Source: Zygaena filipendulae (Eukaryota > Arthropoda > Insecta > Lepidoptera > Zygaenidae). Taken from it: 64,000 nt of DNA. The notes below the pieces were generated by a model that worked only from the letters and a program-made list of their open reading frames with translations, was not told where the DNA came from and searched no databases. Positions within the stretch are counted from its first letter, which is position 1. Each line of letters opens with the position of its first letter. The DNA lies in NCBI GenBank assembly GCA_907165275.2, contig OU015649.1:588001-652000 (forward strand). Direction: 5' to 3'. Positions 1 through 11,879 of the stretch are shown piece after piece. The translations under genes were made by a program, and so were the position numbers.

Positions 1-350
1 ATGCGCACACTTTGTCGTAAATAATAATATGAAAGAAGTGACGATATTTCCCGAACCATAACAATATTTCACGATCAATCGCTTTCAAAAACGTTTGCAT
101 AAAAAATATATATAACTGTTTTATAATCCTCAACAGGGCGGTGTAATGGGGTGAGTAAATAAATCACTGTCAGCCCCGGTCGCTGATCACGGATAAATTG
201 CCCAAGTTCCAAACAAGTTCGGCTCACAACTAGGTCTTCAGGCTATTCAGGGGATAGGACAAGTACTCGCCTTTAACTATGTCGCAGCTAAACATTTGTT
301 ACGCGGTTTTTTTATAAAACAGTCTCAAGGAACGACAACTCGATGTAGTA

Positions 351-440
351 GGTATGTTGATGACTTTTGAAAATCGAAATTCGTCAAAGTCCGTCAGCTA
401 GAAAAAAAAAACAAAAGACACGTAGGTATTTTTTAGCATT
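351..440 (-). repeat. Fragment of MITE family B (TGACGTCAC MITE), one end only
   Basis: The segment reads like the GGGATGTTGACGAC...GTCCGTCAG end of family B, described at 4367-4692, and breaks off after about 90 bases. The CRE-like core is absent. Identified by eye against the other copies in this window. Confidence 0.5.
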
Positions 441-624
441 TTTTTAGCATACGATTGCCTTTTGAATATTTGTTTCAAGGGTCTCGACTTATTAAAAACA
501 CACGACAAGGTTTTATTTCATTGCGAAGCGAAGATAATATGATAATTATAATTTTGAAACTTAAAACTACTAGAAATTGTTTTTCATCGATCAACTCGAT
601 CCCACAAGCCAACGTATACTTATA

Positions 625-970
625 CAACGTGTTAATGAATTAACTGAAAAACTAGAAAGTAGTTTGCTCAGATACGACTAGCGAATCGATCGCACTATGT
701 TTTAATATAGGTTATATTTTTTCATTTTCACTAGCCCATGTCTAAATTGTTTATAATACAATATTAGGCGCGTACGCCGCCCGCAGAAAAAAAATCGAAC
801 CGGTAGGCGCGGGCGTAGCACTTAGAATTTCGTAGATAGGTCACCTCCAAAATAATTTTGAATAACTTTTAAAGTGTAAATATTTTCGACATAAAATATA
901 TTTTAATCATGTTATTGTTTATTTTTTTAATGGGGTGAATCAGGTTTTCAGTTAATTCATTAACACGTTG
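625..970 (+). mobile_element. MITE family C, complete copy flanked by TA
   Basis: The ends are inverted repeats: CAACGTGTTAATGAATTAAC at the left and its complement at the right, followed by TA on both sides. A TA target duplication points to a Tc1/mariner-type non-autonomous element, but no transposase is present. The core carries a GC-rich stretch (gcgcgtacgccgcccgcag) shared with the copies at 4250-4796 and 56745-57113. Confidence 0.72.
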
Positions 971-1278
971 TATAAAATATCTCTTTAGTGTACACACTGC
1001 ATATTTTATTACCCCCAGAATAAAAAGCGGACCCTGTGTTTCACTACACAAAGTCCATCCCAAACAAGCACCGAAACCTGAACTCTTGATTAACATAGAC
1101 ATATTATAGTGACCGCTTCACCATCCAGTCGTCTCATCTTTTTAATCTATTAACAAATATTCTGTGAACGATCATAGATTTGACGTTACGATTTTTTGTT
1201 GAGTCAGAAGTTTGTACGTTATTTTATCTAAAAACTATGAAACTGAGCGTGTATCACGCTAAATCAATTTATATATAG

Positions 1279-1490
1279 ACTAGCTGTTTCCCGGGTTTCA
1301 CCCGCGCTAATTTCGGAGTTCCCACGGGAATTCCGGAATAAAAACTACCCTACGTCCTTCTCTGTACCCCTGTCAACGTGCATGCAAAATTTCATGATGA
1401 CCGCTTGAGCCGTTAAGGCGGAAAAGCGTAACAAACCAATAAACAAACAAAAAACTCACTTTCGCATTTATAATATTAAGTAAGGATTTG
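1279..1490 (+). repeat. Family A dispersed repeat
   Basis: Starts ctagctgtttcccgggtttc and runs through ggaattccggaataaaaact, ctgtacccctgtcaacgtgc and ends near tttataatattaagtaagg. This layout recurs more than 20 times in the window in both orientations. The constant 3' end and variable length suggest a LINE or SINE 3' tail, but no coding part is seen, so the class is not settled. Confidence 0.7.
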
Positions 1491-1920
1491 TGCAGCAACA
1501 TGTTTTATAAGAAAAATTGTGGTTAAACCGATGGAAGAATGATAAATTATATCGAGTTTCATTTGTACTGTAGGAGACTCCATTTGAAGTTTTCGACTGC
1601 CATAAGTTTTTATTGAAAATTTTGTAATACGTACCTACTTCTTGGACATTGGATTTTCCAGAGTGAAAGTGTTTATTTTTAATTACCTGATTTGATCCAT
1701 GTGTACCTATACATATTATATTGTTTGTACAATATTTTTTTTTTTATTAAAGCAACATGTTGGTCCTCTTAAAAATAAATAAATAAAAATACCAGGCGTA
1801 GCTTTTTGATTTCAGATATTGTAATTTTGTTAGGTATGCCCAATGCCCATGGACGAAACCTCAATATATAAAATACGAATAGTTACTACATCAAATACAC
1901 TCGTAAAACATACATAATGA

Positions 1921-2125
1921 ATGGTATCCCTAAACAGAAAAAGGAATGAGGAATACATACTGGCCGTAGGGTTAAACGAGGGACCCATTGAGGTTGCCTT
2001 GAAAAGATTGCCTCTAGCAATAAGGCCGCCTTTTGCTCTGTATTTACTATTTATCTGTTTTAGTTTTTATTTTCTCTTCTGGGGCAATAAAGCATATTTG
2101 ATTTGTTTTGATTTGATTTTGATAA
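1921..2125 (+). repeat. LINE 3' end fragment
   Basis: Contains the 'attgcctctagcaataagg' block followed by T-rich sequence, a cleavage-like aataaa and a tandem ttgatttgttttgatttgat tail. The reverse of the same block occurs at 19797-19985. Lepidopteran CR1/Jockey-type LINEs commonly end this way, so this is probably a 5'-truncated copy. Confidence 0.5.
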
Positions 2126-2743
2126 CATCAGTGGTCTAGTGGTAAGTGAAACTGACTGACTGATCAACATATTGATACGACATGTTTGTTCTGATGGAAT
2201 AGATAAAATTTTAAGGTAATTCTGAAATATCTTTTGTGCGGCGGATGTCATTTCTAGCACACGATCTTCAAACAAAACCGTGCTGTTTTTACTTCCATAT
2301 ACCGTATTTACTCGTAGTATATATTAATGATTTGGCCATTTAATTAGTTGTACCTATTGTAATATATTGGTATAATTTGCAGTAACGGGTCGCCCTCACA
2401 TCCGACATACCTACTTTATAGGTAGGTATGTACTCAACCACACAAACCCCTGCAGCTCAGAAAAGGACACACTGACGATAAATTTGTATTTTGTCTCATT
2501 TCTTCAAGTAACGATTCGTACATGTTATAATATTATACAATTAGGGCAAATATTACGTATATATACTTATAACGAACGTCCCAATAATGTATGTAAATTT
2601 TGAACTTCATCATCAATATTTATCTTTTTGAAAGCTTTTCCCTTTTTTATTTGAAAAAGTCTTTGTGATGTAACCTCAGAGTGAGATTACACTTCAATTA
2701 GGGCTTGGGATCGGCAAGTAATATTTTGCAATTTAAAATAAAA

Positions 2744-3017
2744 TCTTAATATATATAAATTACGTGTCACGTTGTTTGTCCGCGATGGATTCCGAAACTG
2801 CTGAACGGATTTTGATAAAATTTTGTAACCATTTATAATATGGTCCAACTTAAAAGATAGGATAGTTTTTATCCCGGAATTCCCGTGGGAACTCCGACAT
2901 CGCTGTAAACTACTGTCAGGGGTAGGTACAAAGATGGACATAATTAGAGTACTTTTTTCCCGGAATTCCCGCGGGAACTCCGAAATTATTGCGGATGAAA
3001 TCGTGGGGGACAGCTAA
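2744..3017 (-). repeat. Family A repeat, minus orientation
   Basis: Reads cacgttgtttgtccgcgatg ... cggaattcccgtgggaactc ... gtgggggacagct, the reverse of the family A head. Very similar subfamily copies lie at 15366-15600, 21795-22027 (plus) and 27663-27851. Confidence 0.7.
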
Positions 3018-3147
3018 GTTACATTATATAGTATGTTACATTATTTATCTATAATATTTTGTATCTTTTACCGATTTAAACATGTTATATCCGTATTTTA
3101 ATTAAGTAAGTCCTGAGAGTTTCCATCTTGTCCCTCATATTAATGAC

Positions 3148-3345
3148 TGGCTGTGCCCCGCAGTTTCACCCGCGTCAATTTTAGAGATCCCGCGGGAATT
3201 CCGGGTTAAAAAGTAGCTTAACTTACTCCTTATAATAGCAGCTATCTGCCAGTGAAAGTCCCGTTAAAATCCATCGAGCCGTTTCAGAGATTACCCGGAA
3301 CAAACAGACAGACAAAGTTTTAAAAATGGATTTTTTGATGTTAGT
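3148..3345 (+). repeat. Family A repeat
   Basis: Head ctggctgtgccccgcagttt, then a body with gccagtgaaagtcccgttaa and an acagacagacaaag tail. This subfamily with the 'gtgaaagtcccgttaaaat' body recurs at 34510-34803 (minus) and 57383-57690. Confidence 0.65.
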
Positions 3346-3689
3346 ATGGTATATACTTCAGTGTTGAAATTACAAACATACACTTCAATTTTTTTTATAT
3401 GTCTAGATATGTGAAGATCTATGGCTTTTTTGAGAAAAGCTTGATGCTTGCTTTTCCGAAAGAAGCTTTAATTAAATTTCTTTAACGATGTACCGCGGAA
3501 AAGCAAGTTGTGAGTACAGCTGACATTGTGGTTACTAAAATAACGCGTTATTCGTCTTTTAAAATCTGATAGCAAATTGATTAAAGACATTAATGACGTA
3601 TTATTTTTATCGGCAAAGTATAGTCAGAGAGCACTGAAAAAATGCTGACGAGCGGAAAATGATGAAGGGAATTATGAATACATGTATAT

Positions 3690-3830
3690 TAATGTGACCG
3701 ACTCGTGCCGCATCCGGTCCGGCTCGGTGCCCGGAGGCCGGAGAAGGGCGTGTGTACATAATTAAAAGTGGAATTAGCCCCGGAAGGAGTGGGGGGCGGG
3801 AGGACCGGGACCCTGCATAAAGAGACGGGA
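3690..3830. promoter_or_regulatory. GC-rich island in AT-rich DNA, possible enhancer or unannotated promoter
   Basis: About 140 bp of strongly GC-rich sequence with gtacataattaaaagtgga and aattagcccc (homeodomain-type ATTA cores) stands out from AT-rich flanks. No repeat family or open frame explains it. Similar islands lie at 10940-11065, 11880-12080, 14500-14595, 44000-44110 and 58865-59000. A regulatory role is inference. Confidence 0.3.
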
Positions 3831-4249
3831 TCATTTTATGCGAATTTTGGCAAAACAGCGCTCGGTCCATATTAAATACCCTGTTTTTTACGTGTGAATA
3901 ATTCCTGTACATTTTTTTTTGTCTCAAAAGTCTTAATGCTGTGACGTGTACAAATTTTTGTTTCAAAGGTTTTTTCGCTTATTATTCTTCGTTTTCGTTC
4001 GCTGTTGTCTTTAAGTGGAAGTAAGAAAGTAGGATCGAGTACTTTCATTCTTAACATTTAATTCTTTACGGTTCTTAATACGTGAGTTATCCTGTTGAAT
4101 TTAGATTGATATTTCCGTTCGTTTTTCTTTAATTATATAATTCTTGGCCATGCCCACTTAGGATACACATACTTTTTCCTAAGAATGCATTGAGTGGCGA
4201 CAAGTGGATTCTATCGTAAAGTGAATAAGGCGATGCGGTATCTAATATG

Positions 4250-4796
4250 TAATATGTCTACGAAATTTCAAGCGCTACGCCCGCGCCTACGTGTCAATGA
4301 CCGATTCGATTCTTTTGCTGCGGGCGGCGGCGTACGCGCCAAATATTGTATTGTATTATAAATAATAGGCTAGTTTCTTAAATTTTTCTTTTTAGTCCGT
4401 TTTGTAGATTATTAAAAAATATTGGACACGTATTTTTTTATTTTTTATGTAACCAAAAAATAACGGATATATATCAAGTCGAAATTTCACATGACGTCAC
4501 GCCTCGCTACAGTTTGTTCGCACGTTATAGCGAGCTGTGACGACACAAGTCCCCCACCCTAAACTTTAATGCGTTTTATCTATGCATATTTCCATTATTT
4601 AAAAAAAGCAAAAAATACGTGTCTTTTATTTTTTTATTATCTAACTGACGGACTAAATAGAATTTTGATTTTTTTACCCAGGAAACTAACCTATTTAGAC
4701 ATGAGCTAGTAAAAATGAAAAAAATATAACCTATATTAAAACATAGTGCGATCGATTCGCTAGTTTCTAGATTTCAGTTAATTCATTAACACGTTG
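4250..4796 (-). mobile_element. MITE family C copy, interrupted by a family B MITE
   Basis: The right end is ttaattcattaacacgttg followed by TA, as in the copy at 625-970, in reverse orientation. The body is split at 4367-4692 by a family B element; sequence resumes at tagacatgagctagtaaaaa exactly where the intact copy predicts. The left end appears truncated. Confidence 0.68.
4367..4692 (+). mobile_element. MITE family B, inserted within family C
   Basis: The ends are AGGCTAGTTTC and GAAACTAACCT, with AT on both flanks. Internally there are paired tagtccgttttgtagatt / ctgacggactaaa arms, facing ggacacgtatttt / aaaaatacgtgtc arms, and a CRE-like atgacgtcac near the centre. Because the host repeat is known from other copies, the AT duplication and both termini can be read directly. 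Confidence 0.75.
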
Positions 4797-5168
4797 TATA
4801 TAAATCTTGTTCTACTGTAACTATCATATGTTATTACCGGCGATAGCTTGTATATTAGCATATCGCAATACAAAACCCCCGTAATAGCCCGTATGACGTA
4901 TCGGTGTCGTGTTCAACGCTATAATGTTCAGTTGAAAGTAGCGATCATTTGTCCCCTATTTCCCCAATCGACATTTATTAGTATTGTTGTTATGTAATAA
5001 CTTGAGTATTTCCGGTGTACAAGTACTTGCGTCAACGTATTGTAGGCACTTATTCTTTTTAGGTATGATTTTATAGTATTCGTGAATGGATGTCGACTAT
5101 TATATAGTCCATGAGCACTTAACTCTGATACAAGCTGTTCTCCCTTTGGGTTTACACCTTCCGGGAAT

Positions 5169-5477
5169 GGGCTGGTTGACTAAAGTTTTTTTTAGTCCAG
5201 TTTGTGGATTAATAAAAAACATTGGAGACGTATTTTTTCTTTTGTTACGTAATAAAAAAATAACGGTGATAAATTGACTTGAAATTTTGTGTGACGTCAC
5301 TATCCGGTGCAGTTTGTATGGGGGCTTATGCCGGTTAATGACGTCACGAGTCCCCACCCTAAACTTTAATGCGCTATATCAACATAGGTATGTACATTTT
5401 CATTAATTTGAAAAAGCAAAAAATACGTGTCCATTATTTTTTAATTTTCCAACTGACGGAAAGTCGTCAACATCCCT
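5169..5477 (+). mobile_element. MITE family B copy
   Basis: GGGCTGGTTGACTA at the left and GTCGTCAACATCCC at the right are flanked by AT. The centre has two full tgacgtcac motifs about 55 bp apart (gtgtgacgtcactatc and aatgacgtcacgag). It is non-coding; small open frames across it are chance. Confidence 0.72.
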
Positions 5478-6051
5478 ATTCAGGGATGAATTAAGTACAT
5501 ACCCACTACCCTCTGTCCTTTTCTGTATCCCTGACAGCGTGTAATATGTCTGTGACGTCAACAGATTTATGAGGTTTTTGTTGTATACTTAAATCCGTCA
5601 AAAACGGAACTTGCTGAACCAAATCAGTATTCAGTAGCTGTGCACAGTGGGAACGATAAACGCTGTAGCTAGCACTTAAATCCAAAAAGTACTGTGGCGT
5701 AGCATCGACGTAGCACGTTCGTAGCATCATGTAGCATTACGGTAAAAAGTTAAACTTCTTCGAGTGATAGTGTCCCGCCATCCGTAAAACTATTATTTTG
5801 CTGCGTTCAAAGAGATTGCATAATTAATGGATTAATGGGATAAAAAAGTATGATCACCTTGAGTATGATCACTCTGACAGCTCCGGTTCTTCTTCTATTT
5901 CTTCAATTATGGGAATATAAAATACATTTATCGCATTTAATTCTGCCAATGTACGTGGTTTTAGCAGATCTTACATCATGACATTACGAAATCTACTACT
6001 AAACGTGTTAGAAGCGATAGTGGATTGAAATTTTTTGCTGATGTTAGAATC

Positions 6052-6300
6052 CTACTAATATTATAAACGTATATATTATAAGTATGTATGTATGTAGTAA
6101 TATTATAAGTAAGTATGGATGGATGGATGGATGGATGGATGTTTGTTACTCTTTCACGCAAAAACTACTGGATGGATTTAAATGAAACTTTACAATACCA
6201 TAACTTATGCATCAGATTAACACATAGGGTACTTTTTAACCCGGAATTCCCGCGGGAACTCTGAAATTAACGCGGATGAAACCGCGGGGCAGCGGTTCCT
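6052..6300 (-). repeat. Family A repeat with ATGG microsatellite at its tail
   Basis: Reverse-oriented family A ending ccgcggggcagcggttcc. The tail side carries (ATGG)n at about 6115-6141 before tgtttgttact. The same tail with ATCC runs appears at 10429-10640 and 35036-35252, so the microsatellite is part of the subfamily's 3' end. Confidence 0.7.
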
Positions 6301-6324
6301 TTTGTATTTAAAATACTTTTTTTG

Positions 6325-6560
6325 ACAGAACTGGATACGAATTTTCACCCGGTTTCACCCGCACGAAAGGTTTTTATACAACAACTTTTTTCCCGACATC
6401 TGATTTCAATGAAACAAAGCCTATATGTAGCTCCAAGCTAAGCTTAATCTACCGGTGAAAAACGCATGACAATCTGTTCAGTAGATTCGGAGATTATCGC
6501 GAACAGACAGACAGACAGAAAAGAATTTTAAAAACTTTTTTTTTGTGCTTGGTTACTCTT
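6325..6560 (+). repeat. Family A2 repeat variant
   Basis: Related head (ttcacccggtttcacccgc) but a different body with cccgacatctgatttcaatg and aagctaagcttaatctac, ending in acagacagacagacag. The window's last bases (63856-64000) start another copy of this subfamily. Confidence 0.55.
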
Positions 6561-6944
6561 CTTTTATCACCTCTCTCAATTTTAGGTAAAAATATTCAAT
6601 GTACAGAATCGCGAATTCTACTTTTTTATTATAGTATAGATTTGAACTAGCCAAAGGCCTAACCTTATACAACCTTCTACGAACCTTATATACCTATTAA
6701 ACTGTTAAACATTACAAACTGGTTAATAAACATACAAACGTACATAAAAGTACATAGTACAGTAGTAATAGAAAACATATTTCACTTTGAAAATAGATTC
6801 TCAAAATCATTAAATAAAGAACCAATCCATAATATTCAGTTCTTATCTAGGTATACATCAAACACATATAAAATTGTCACTTCATCTGATAACGTTTAAA
6901 AGTGATTGGTATAGTGCATTACGGTAATTAAATCAAACTAAATG

Positions 6945-7310
6945 CAAAAGCTTACCTCGTATCTGGGGGCACGGCAGTGCCCCCGCCAAGTCGAGCAACA
7001 AAAGCGGCACGGCCGTACTATCCTTTTCTCGAAGCAATTCAGGCCATTTTCGACCCCCTATAACTTCGTTGTGGATAAAACTAGAAGCCTGAATTTTTAG
7101 TAAACAAGCAGGTATTGTATAAAGACGGTATAATTTAAATTTCATTCGATTTGAACCAGTAGTTTAAGAATTATAACTAGTCAAAGTTTCTTAATTTTGT
7201 AGGTCACTCACTCACTCACTGACCGATCATCAAAACTCTAAGGCACTTCTAGCAGACATAGAAGTTTGAAATTTAGAATACAATTAGTGTTTATTGTATA
7301 AATCAAGGAA
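6945..7310. repeat. Probable dispersed repeat with gggggcacggcagtgccccc hairpin
   Basis: Opens with a 20-base perfect hairpin-forming sequence (gggggcacggcagtgccccc) and then ccaagtcgagcaacaaaagc, followed by cactcactcactcactgacc. I recognise this arrangement as a common lepidopteran repeat but cannot name the family. No supported coding frame. Confidence 0.4.
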
Positions 7311-7351
7311 AAATTGAAATATTTTGCAATTTCGGTACAGTTTTCTAGATA

Positions 7352-7543
7352 CACCAACTGCATAAATAACTTTGTAATCCCATATAAATGTATGGAATTA
7401 CAAAGTTACATATGCAGTTATATGTACCAACTGCACAAATAACTTTGTAATCCCATATAAATGTATGGAATTACAAAGTTATATATGCAGTTATATGTAC
7501 CAACTGCACAAATAACTTTGTAATCCCATATAAATATATGAGA
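7352..7543. repeat. Tandem array of 72-bp self-complementary units
   Basis: About 2.7 units of a 72-bp period. Each unit is itself a near-palindrome: ccaactgcacaaataacttt at one side and aaagttatatatgcagtt at the other, around catataaatgtatg. The array ends where a family A repeat begins (ctagctgttccctgcgg). Confidence 0.75.
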
Positions 7544-7985
7544 CTAGCTGTTCCCTGCGGTTTCACCCGCGATAATTTCGGAGATCCCGCGGGAATTCAG
7601 AAATGCAAAGTAGTTAGTACCCTATATCCCTAGGTTTTCTTTACCCCTGACAACGTGCATGCAAAATGTCATGAGATTTCACCAGCGTTAATTTCGGAGA
7701 TCCTTCGGGAATTCCGAGATAAAATTACCCTAATCTGAATGCTCCAACGATTTTCATGAAATTTTGTATACAGGGGATTTCGGGGGCCATAAATCGATCT
7801 AGCTAGGATTCATTTCTGGAATTCCCGCGCGAACTCTGATATCAACGCGGGTGAATTAATTATTGCATACTACACGTTGTCAAGGGTACAGGAAAGGTCA
7901 TAGGGTAGTAAGTACTTTTATCTCAGAATACCCGCGGGATCTCCGAAATTAACGTGGGTTAAACCGCGGGGAACAGCTATTTAAG
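7543..7985. repeat. Cluster of three family A copies, the last inverted
   Basis: Plus-oriented heads occur near 7545 and 7680 and a minus-oriented copy ends near 7975 (aaaccgcggggaacagct). Their arrangement produces an internal inverted repeat. Confidence 0.65.
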
Positions 7986-8203
7986 CCGAGCGAAGCTCGG
8001 TTGCCCAGATATTAATAAATAATAATAATAAGTGTAGCTAGTTACCTACCTAGATATAAAGTGTAGATACATAGTTACCTAGACATAATTATGTTCAAAG
8101 GTACAATGGTCAACGGAATGAAAAAGCAAGAAAAAATCTTTCAAGTTATTAAAATAGACTAAATTGCTCAAAGGAGGAAGACCATTTACAAAAAGAAATG
8201 AGA

Positions 8204-8768
8204 TCCCATCAAAAACAAACTTGTAAAAAATCCAAGTCTCGCAACTCAGTTCTTCTACATTAAAAAGTTGTGAGATCAATGTAATACCAAGTCGGTTAAT
8301 TTATTCAGTGCCTACTTAAGGGTCCTTCTGTCTAAAGTTATCATGTTATAAGCTAATCTAATAACATTTTATAGTGACCATATCAAATTTAAAAATCTTT
8401 TATGTTTTAAATAGATTGATTGGCTTGGCGATCACATGAAAACACAATGTATCTCACAAGTAATACATATTATAATTAAATTAGATTGTTTAGAACCATA
8501 ATTATGTATTACATGTGAGATATATTGTGTTTTCACGTGATCGCCAAGCCAATCAATCTATCTAAAACATAAAAGATTTTTAAATTTGATATGGTCACTA
8601 TAAAATGTTATTAGATTAGCTTATAACATGATAACTTTAGACAGAAGGACCCTTAAGTAGGCACTGAATAAATTAACCGACTTGGTATTACATTGATCTC
8701 ACAACTTTTTAATGTAGAAGAACTGAGTTGCGAGACTTGGATTTTTTACAAGTTTGTTTTTGATGGGA
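8204..8768. repeat. Large inverted repeat, two 265-bp arms around a 35-bp loop
   Basis: The left arm 8204-8468 and right arm 8504-8768 are reverse complements with only about four mismatches, all in the loop-proximal 60 bp. The arms contain ggtccttctgtctaaagtta and its complement. Sequence outside the arms is not complementary. A transcript would fold into one long hairpin. It could be a foldback transposon, a palindromic duplication or a hairpin-RNA locus. Confidence 0.85.
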
Positions 8769-8769
8769 T

Positions 8770-9870
8770 AAAATATTCTTATAACTGAATATCTAGAAGA
8801 GAATCCCTGGGGTTTCCAACTAAATTATTAGTCTACTGCGTCTTTAAAAAACCAATTATTTTAATATCCTCATAAATTATTGTACTAATAATCACTATTT
8901 AGTACCAGTATATTGAAATATTTAGCCGTATTATACCATAATGGTGTGAAAACGAAGGAATGTCAGTGTCTATTTTAATACAATAGCTGATACAAGCGGT
9001 TTTACATATGTATACTTTTGTTTTATTTTAAATAATAGTTAAGAAATAATAGTAATTAAGAAATATATGACTAGTATTATAAATATTGTGTGCAATTGCA
9101 GATTCTTCTCACTTGACCCCGTAACCCTTTTTACTACGTCTGCAGTTACTTATATCTTACAGCAGTTTACTTGTCGAGAGATGCAAGATTATGATGTTTA
9201 AAGATATAAGATACGATACGATACGATATAAGAAGCTGCTTTTTTTTATTCTGCTAAAATTAACTAACTCAACAGGGCCCTGATTCACTATGAACATAAC
9301 ACACTGCGTTGTAACTGTGCCACAAAAATAGGTTTTTACCACGTCCTGAACAAATTTTGCTTAAAAAAATATATACATAAAAAACGTTTCTCATGGCATA
9401 CGGAGTACTAAATATTTTGTGATGTGATGTGACTACAACCACGGACGTCACGGGTGAGGTATATTTTTGGTCACAGTGAATCTGGGTCTAGGGCTATGTG
9501 TGAAAAAAATATCTTCTTTAAAAAATGAAAGAAATGAAAAAAAAAGTAAGATAAGGAGTTTGATTTTTAAATGTATGTTAAATAAATATAATGAATTGAA
9601 ATTCAAATTAAAGCTCAATTAGAATATAAAGTTTTGGCTTTTATCAAGCTACAAGCAGCTGAGATGCACCATCACTGTCTTTGCACCATTTCATTTCTTT
9701 TCGGCATAATTCCATAAGAGCAACTACAAGCGTGCAGTGTTTGGATATTATATTGACAATACAAAAACTGATGATTTATCTGACGTGAAAGTCGCATCTT
9801 TGTTTATGGTAGGTTAACGATCCCAAATTGATCTTCGCTTTTCATTCACTGTAATTAAAAAATAAGTACT
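8770..9870. other. AT-rich intergenic stretch, no feature recognised
   Basis: No convincing exon, RNA gene or terminal inverted repeat is seen. A short acgatacgatacgat run lies near 9210 and a weak gatgtgatgtgac run near 9420. Confidence 0.5.
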
Positions 9871-9881
9871 TATACGGCCGA

Positions 9882-9961
9882 ACTCAGAGTCGACTTTAAT
9901 GATTACTTAGTTAAGTATAGATTTTTAAAACAAAACTAATCATTAAAGTCGACTCTGAGTG
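9882..9961. repeat. Short foldback with about 24-bp arms
   Basis: actcagagtcgactttaatg and its exact reverse complement cattaaagtcgactctgagt face each other about 30 bp apart. Likely a small MITE remnant or the paired ends of a deleted element. Confidence 0.6.
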
Positions 9962-10428
9962 CGGCGGATAGTTCTTTTTTAGATACTAATCATTATTTTC
10001 TCGACTAAAATCAACAACTTTCGTCAAGCCTCTCTATGAGCCCGTACCACAGAGCTTGACGAAGTCCTTAAAGGCTTCTCATTCTAAACTCCTTTTGTCT
10101 TTAAACGGTAAATAAACGTATAATTTTTTAAGTATTTTGACTTTTGACCTTTCATGTTACAATTGTTTCTTTGTCATTAAAACACAATACGATTTCACTT
10201 TAAACACTTGTTTTTTTAGTCCATAAAATATCCGCTTCACAATTAAACTTACATAGGTAAATGGTTAACAACCTTTTCATTCGACTGTTAGCATAGGCCT
10301 AACACAACACAGCTTATTTCCACTTGAACTTTACCTGATAAAGCTTAAATGGTTTACAATTTAAATATGGTACACACAGAAGTGTGTAGGTATCGCGAAT
10401 TTAAATTTAGATATGTACATACTAGTTG

Positions 10429-10640
10429 TGCCCTGCGGTTTCACCCGCTTTAATTTCAGAGTTCCCGCGGGAATTCCGGGATAAAAAGTACCCTATGTGT
10501 TAATCTGATGTATAAGCTATATTATTGTAAAGTTTCATTTAAATCCATTCAGTAGTTTTTGCGTGAAAGAGTAACAAACATCCATCCATCCATCCATCTA
10601 TCCATTCATCCATACATACCTACTTACAAACTATAAAATG
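10429..10640 (+). repeat. Family A repeat with ATCC tail
   Basis: Head tgtgccctgcggtttcaccc, body ctatgtgttaatctgatgta, tail tgaaagagtaacaaacatcc followed by (ATCC)n. A closely related copy lies at 35036-35252. Confidence 0.7.
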
Positions 10641-10939
10641 CTTTGTCCTGAATGACTGACTGACGGATCAACGCACAGCCTAAACCGCTGATTGTATGAG
10701 GTAGGCATCCGATAAGTATAAGGATTTTTGAAAATTCAACCCCTAAGGGTAGTGAAAAGGGGTTGCAAAGTTTGAAGCGAACAATTCCGCGGCCACACCG
10801 AAATTATCTCGGGTGAAACCGCGCGGACAGCCAGTACTGGTATATAATAAAATTAAAAACATACCTTAGAAACAAATTACTCGAATAAAATTTTCGAATT
10901 TAGAAACGCGATTGTTGTAAAGAGGTAATACAGTAAGGG

Positions 10940-11065
10940 TAGTATGGAGGCGGCGTCCCGGCGGGGCGCAGCGCGGCACTGGCTGCGTCGCTCGGGCCGG
11001 GCCGGCATCGCTGCAATTAGGCGGTTACCGAACACGCGATTTGAGATGGAGCCCTGCGCCGGTTA
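10940..11065. promoter_or_regulatory. GC-rich island with ATTA motif, possible regulatory element
   Basis: The island runs from gtatggaggcggcgtcccgg through gctgcaattaggcggttacc. No repeat or credible open frame covers it. It resembles the islands at 11880 and 14500 in pairing high GC with an AATTAG core. Confidence 0.3.
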
Positions 11066-11611
11066 CCTTTGCCTTTTGTGATTTACGATATTTGTTTCAA
11101 ATTGGACCGCACCCGGAAATGAGTTATGAATTGCTACGTTTTATAAACTTCAGCAAAGATTACGAAACTTTTTCTTTTTGTTTGCGACATTCTCTTTGCG
11201 CAGTCTTTCGTCTGTTCAATATTTTAATTTCCTCTCTTGCGTTCCCTTATTCCGAAATATCTGTATAGGGTTTTTATTGTGAATTAAAATCAAATTATTC
11301 TGAAAAAACTTCACACACTTTGAAAATGCTTTACTACCCTTATACCTGCTTACCTTAGCACAACTATCTTTCAATAAGATATAAGGTCTAATGGAAATTT
11401 AACACTGACTTGAGTTTGATGAAGTTCTAGGGGTTAGTTAGATAATGTTTCCGATGCTATCGGACCAATTTCCAAAGTTACTCTAATGTAACTTAAACCA
11501 CTTGCGATTGATATAATAATACACCTACGTAGATTTGTGAAAATTATCGTTTGCTCTTCAAATAGCAGAAAGTTTACATTGAAAAGGTGGGCGACCTTGA
11601 ATTTTATACGC

Positions 11612-11770
11612 GACTAGCTGTTTCTCACGGGAATTCCGGGTTACAATATAGCCTATGCTACTCAGAGATAATGTAGCATTTTAATGTTGAAAGAATTTTT
11701 CAAAATCGGTTCAGTAGTTTTTGATTCAAGCCGTAGACAAACAAAAAATCAAATATTTCATCGTTATCAT
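11612..11770 (+). repeat. Family A fragment
   Basis: ctagctgtttctcacgggaa followed by ttttcaaaatcggttcagta and an aaacaaaaaatcaaat tail. This subfamily also supplies the sequence abutting the exon at 15089-15274. Confidence 0.6.
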
Positions 11771-11879
11771 TTCCCTTGAAGCACCTACCTATTGCTATTG
11801 CGCAACGGCGACTCCGTCCCATTTACGAAAGCCAGCCCAACAACGGGAGCAGATGAAAAACTTCCGACAAATCCTTTCA

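Noticed and set aside
3607..4057. Minus-strand frames of 119 and 61 codons
   Set aside because: They run through a GC island and AT-rich DNA, with no splice signals or similarity; treated as chance.
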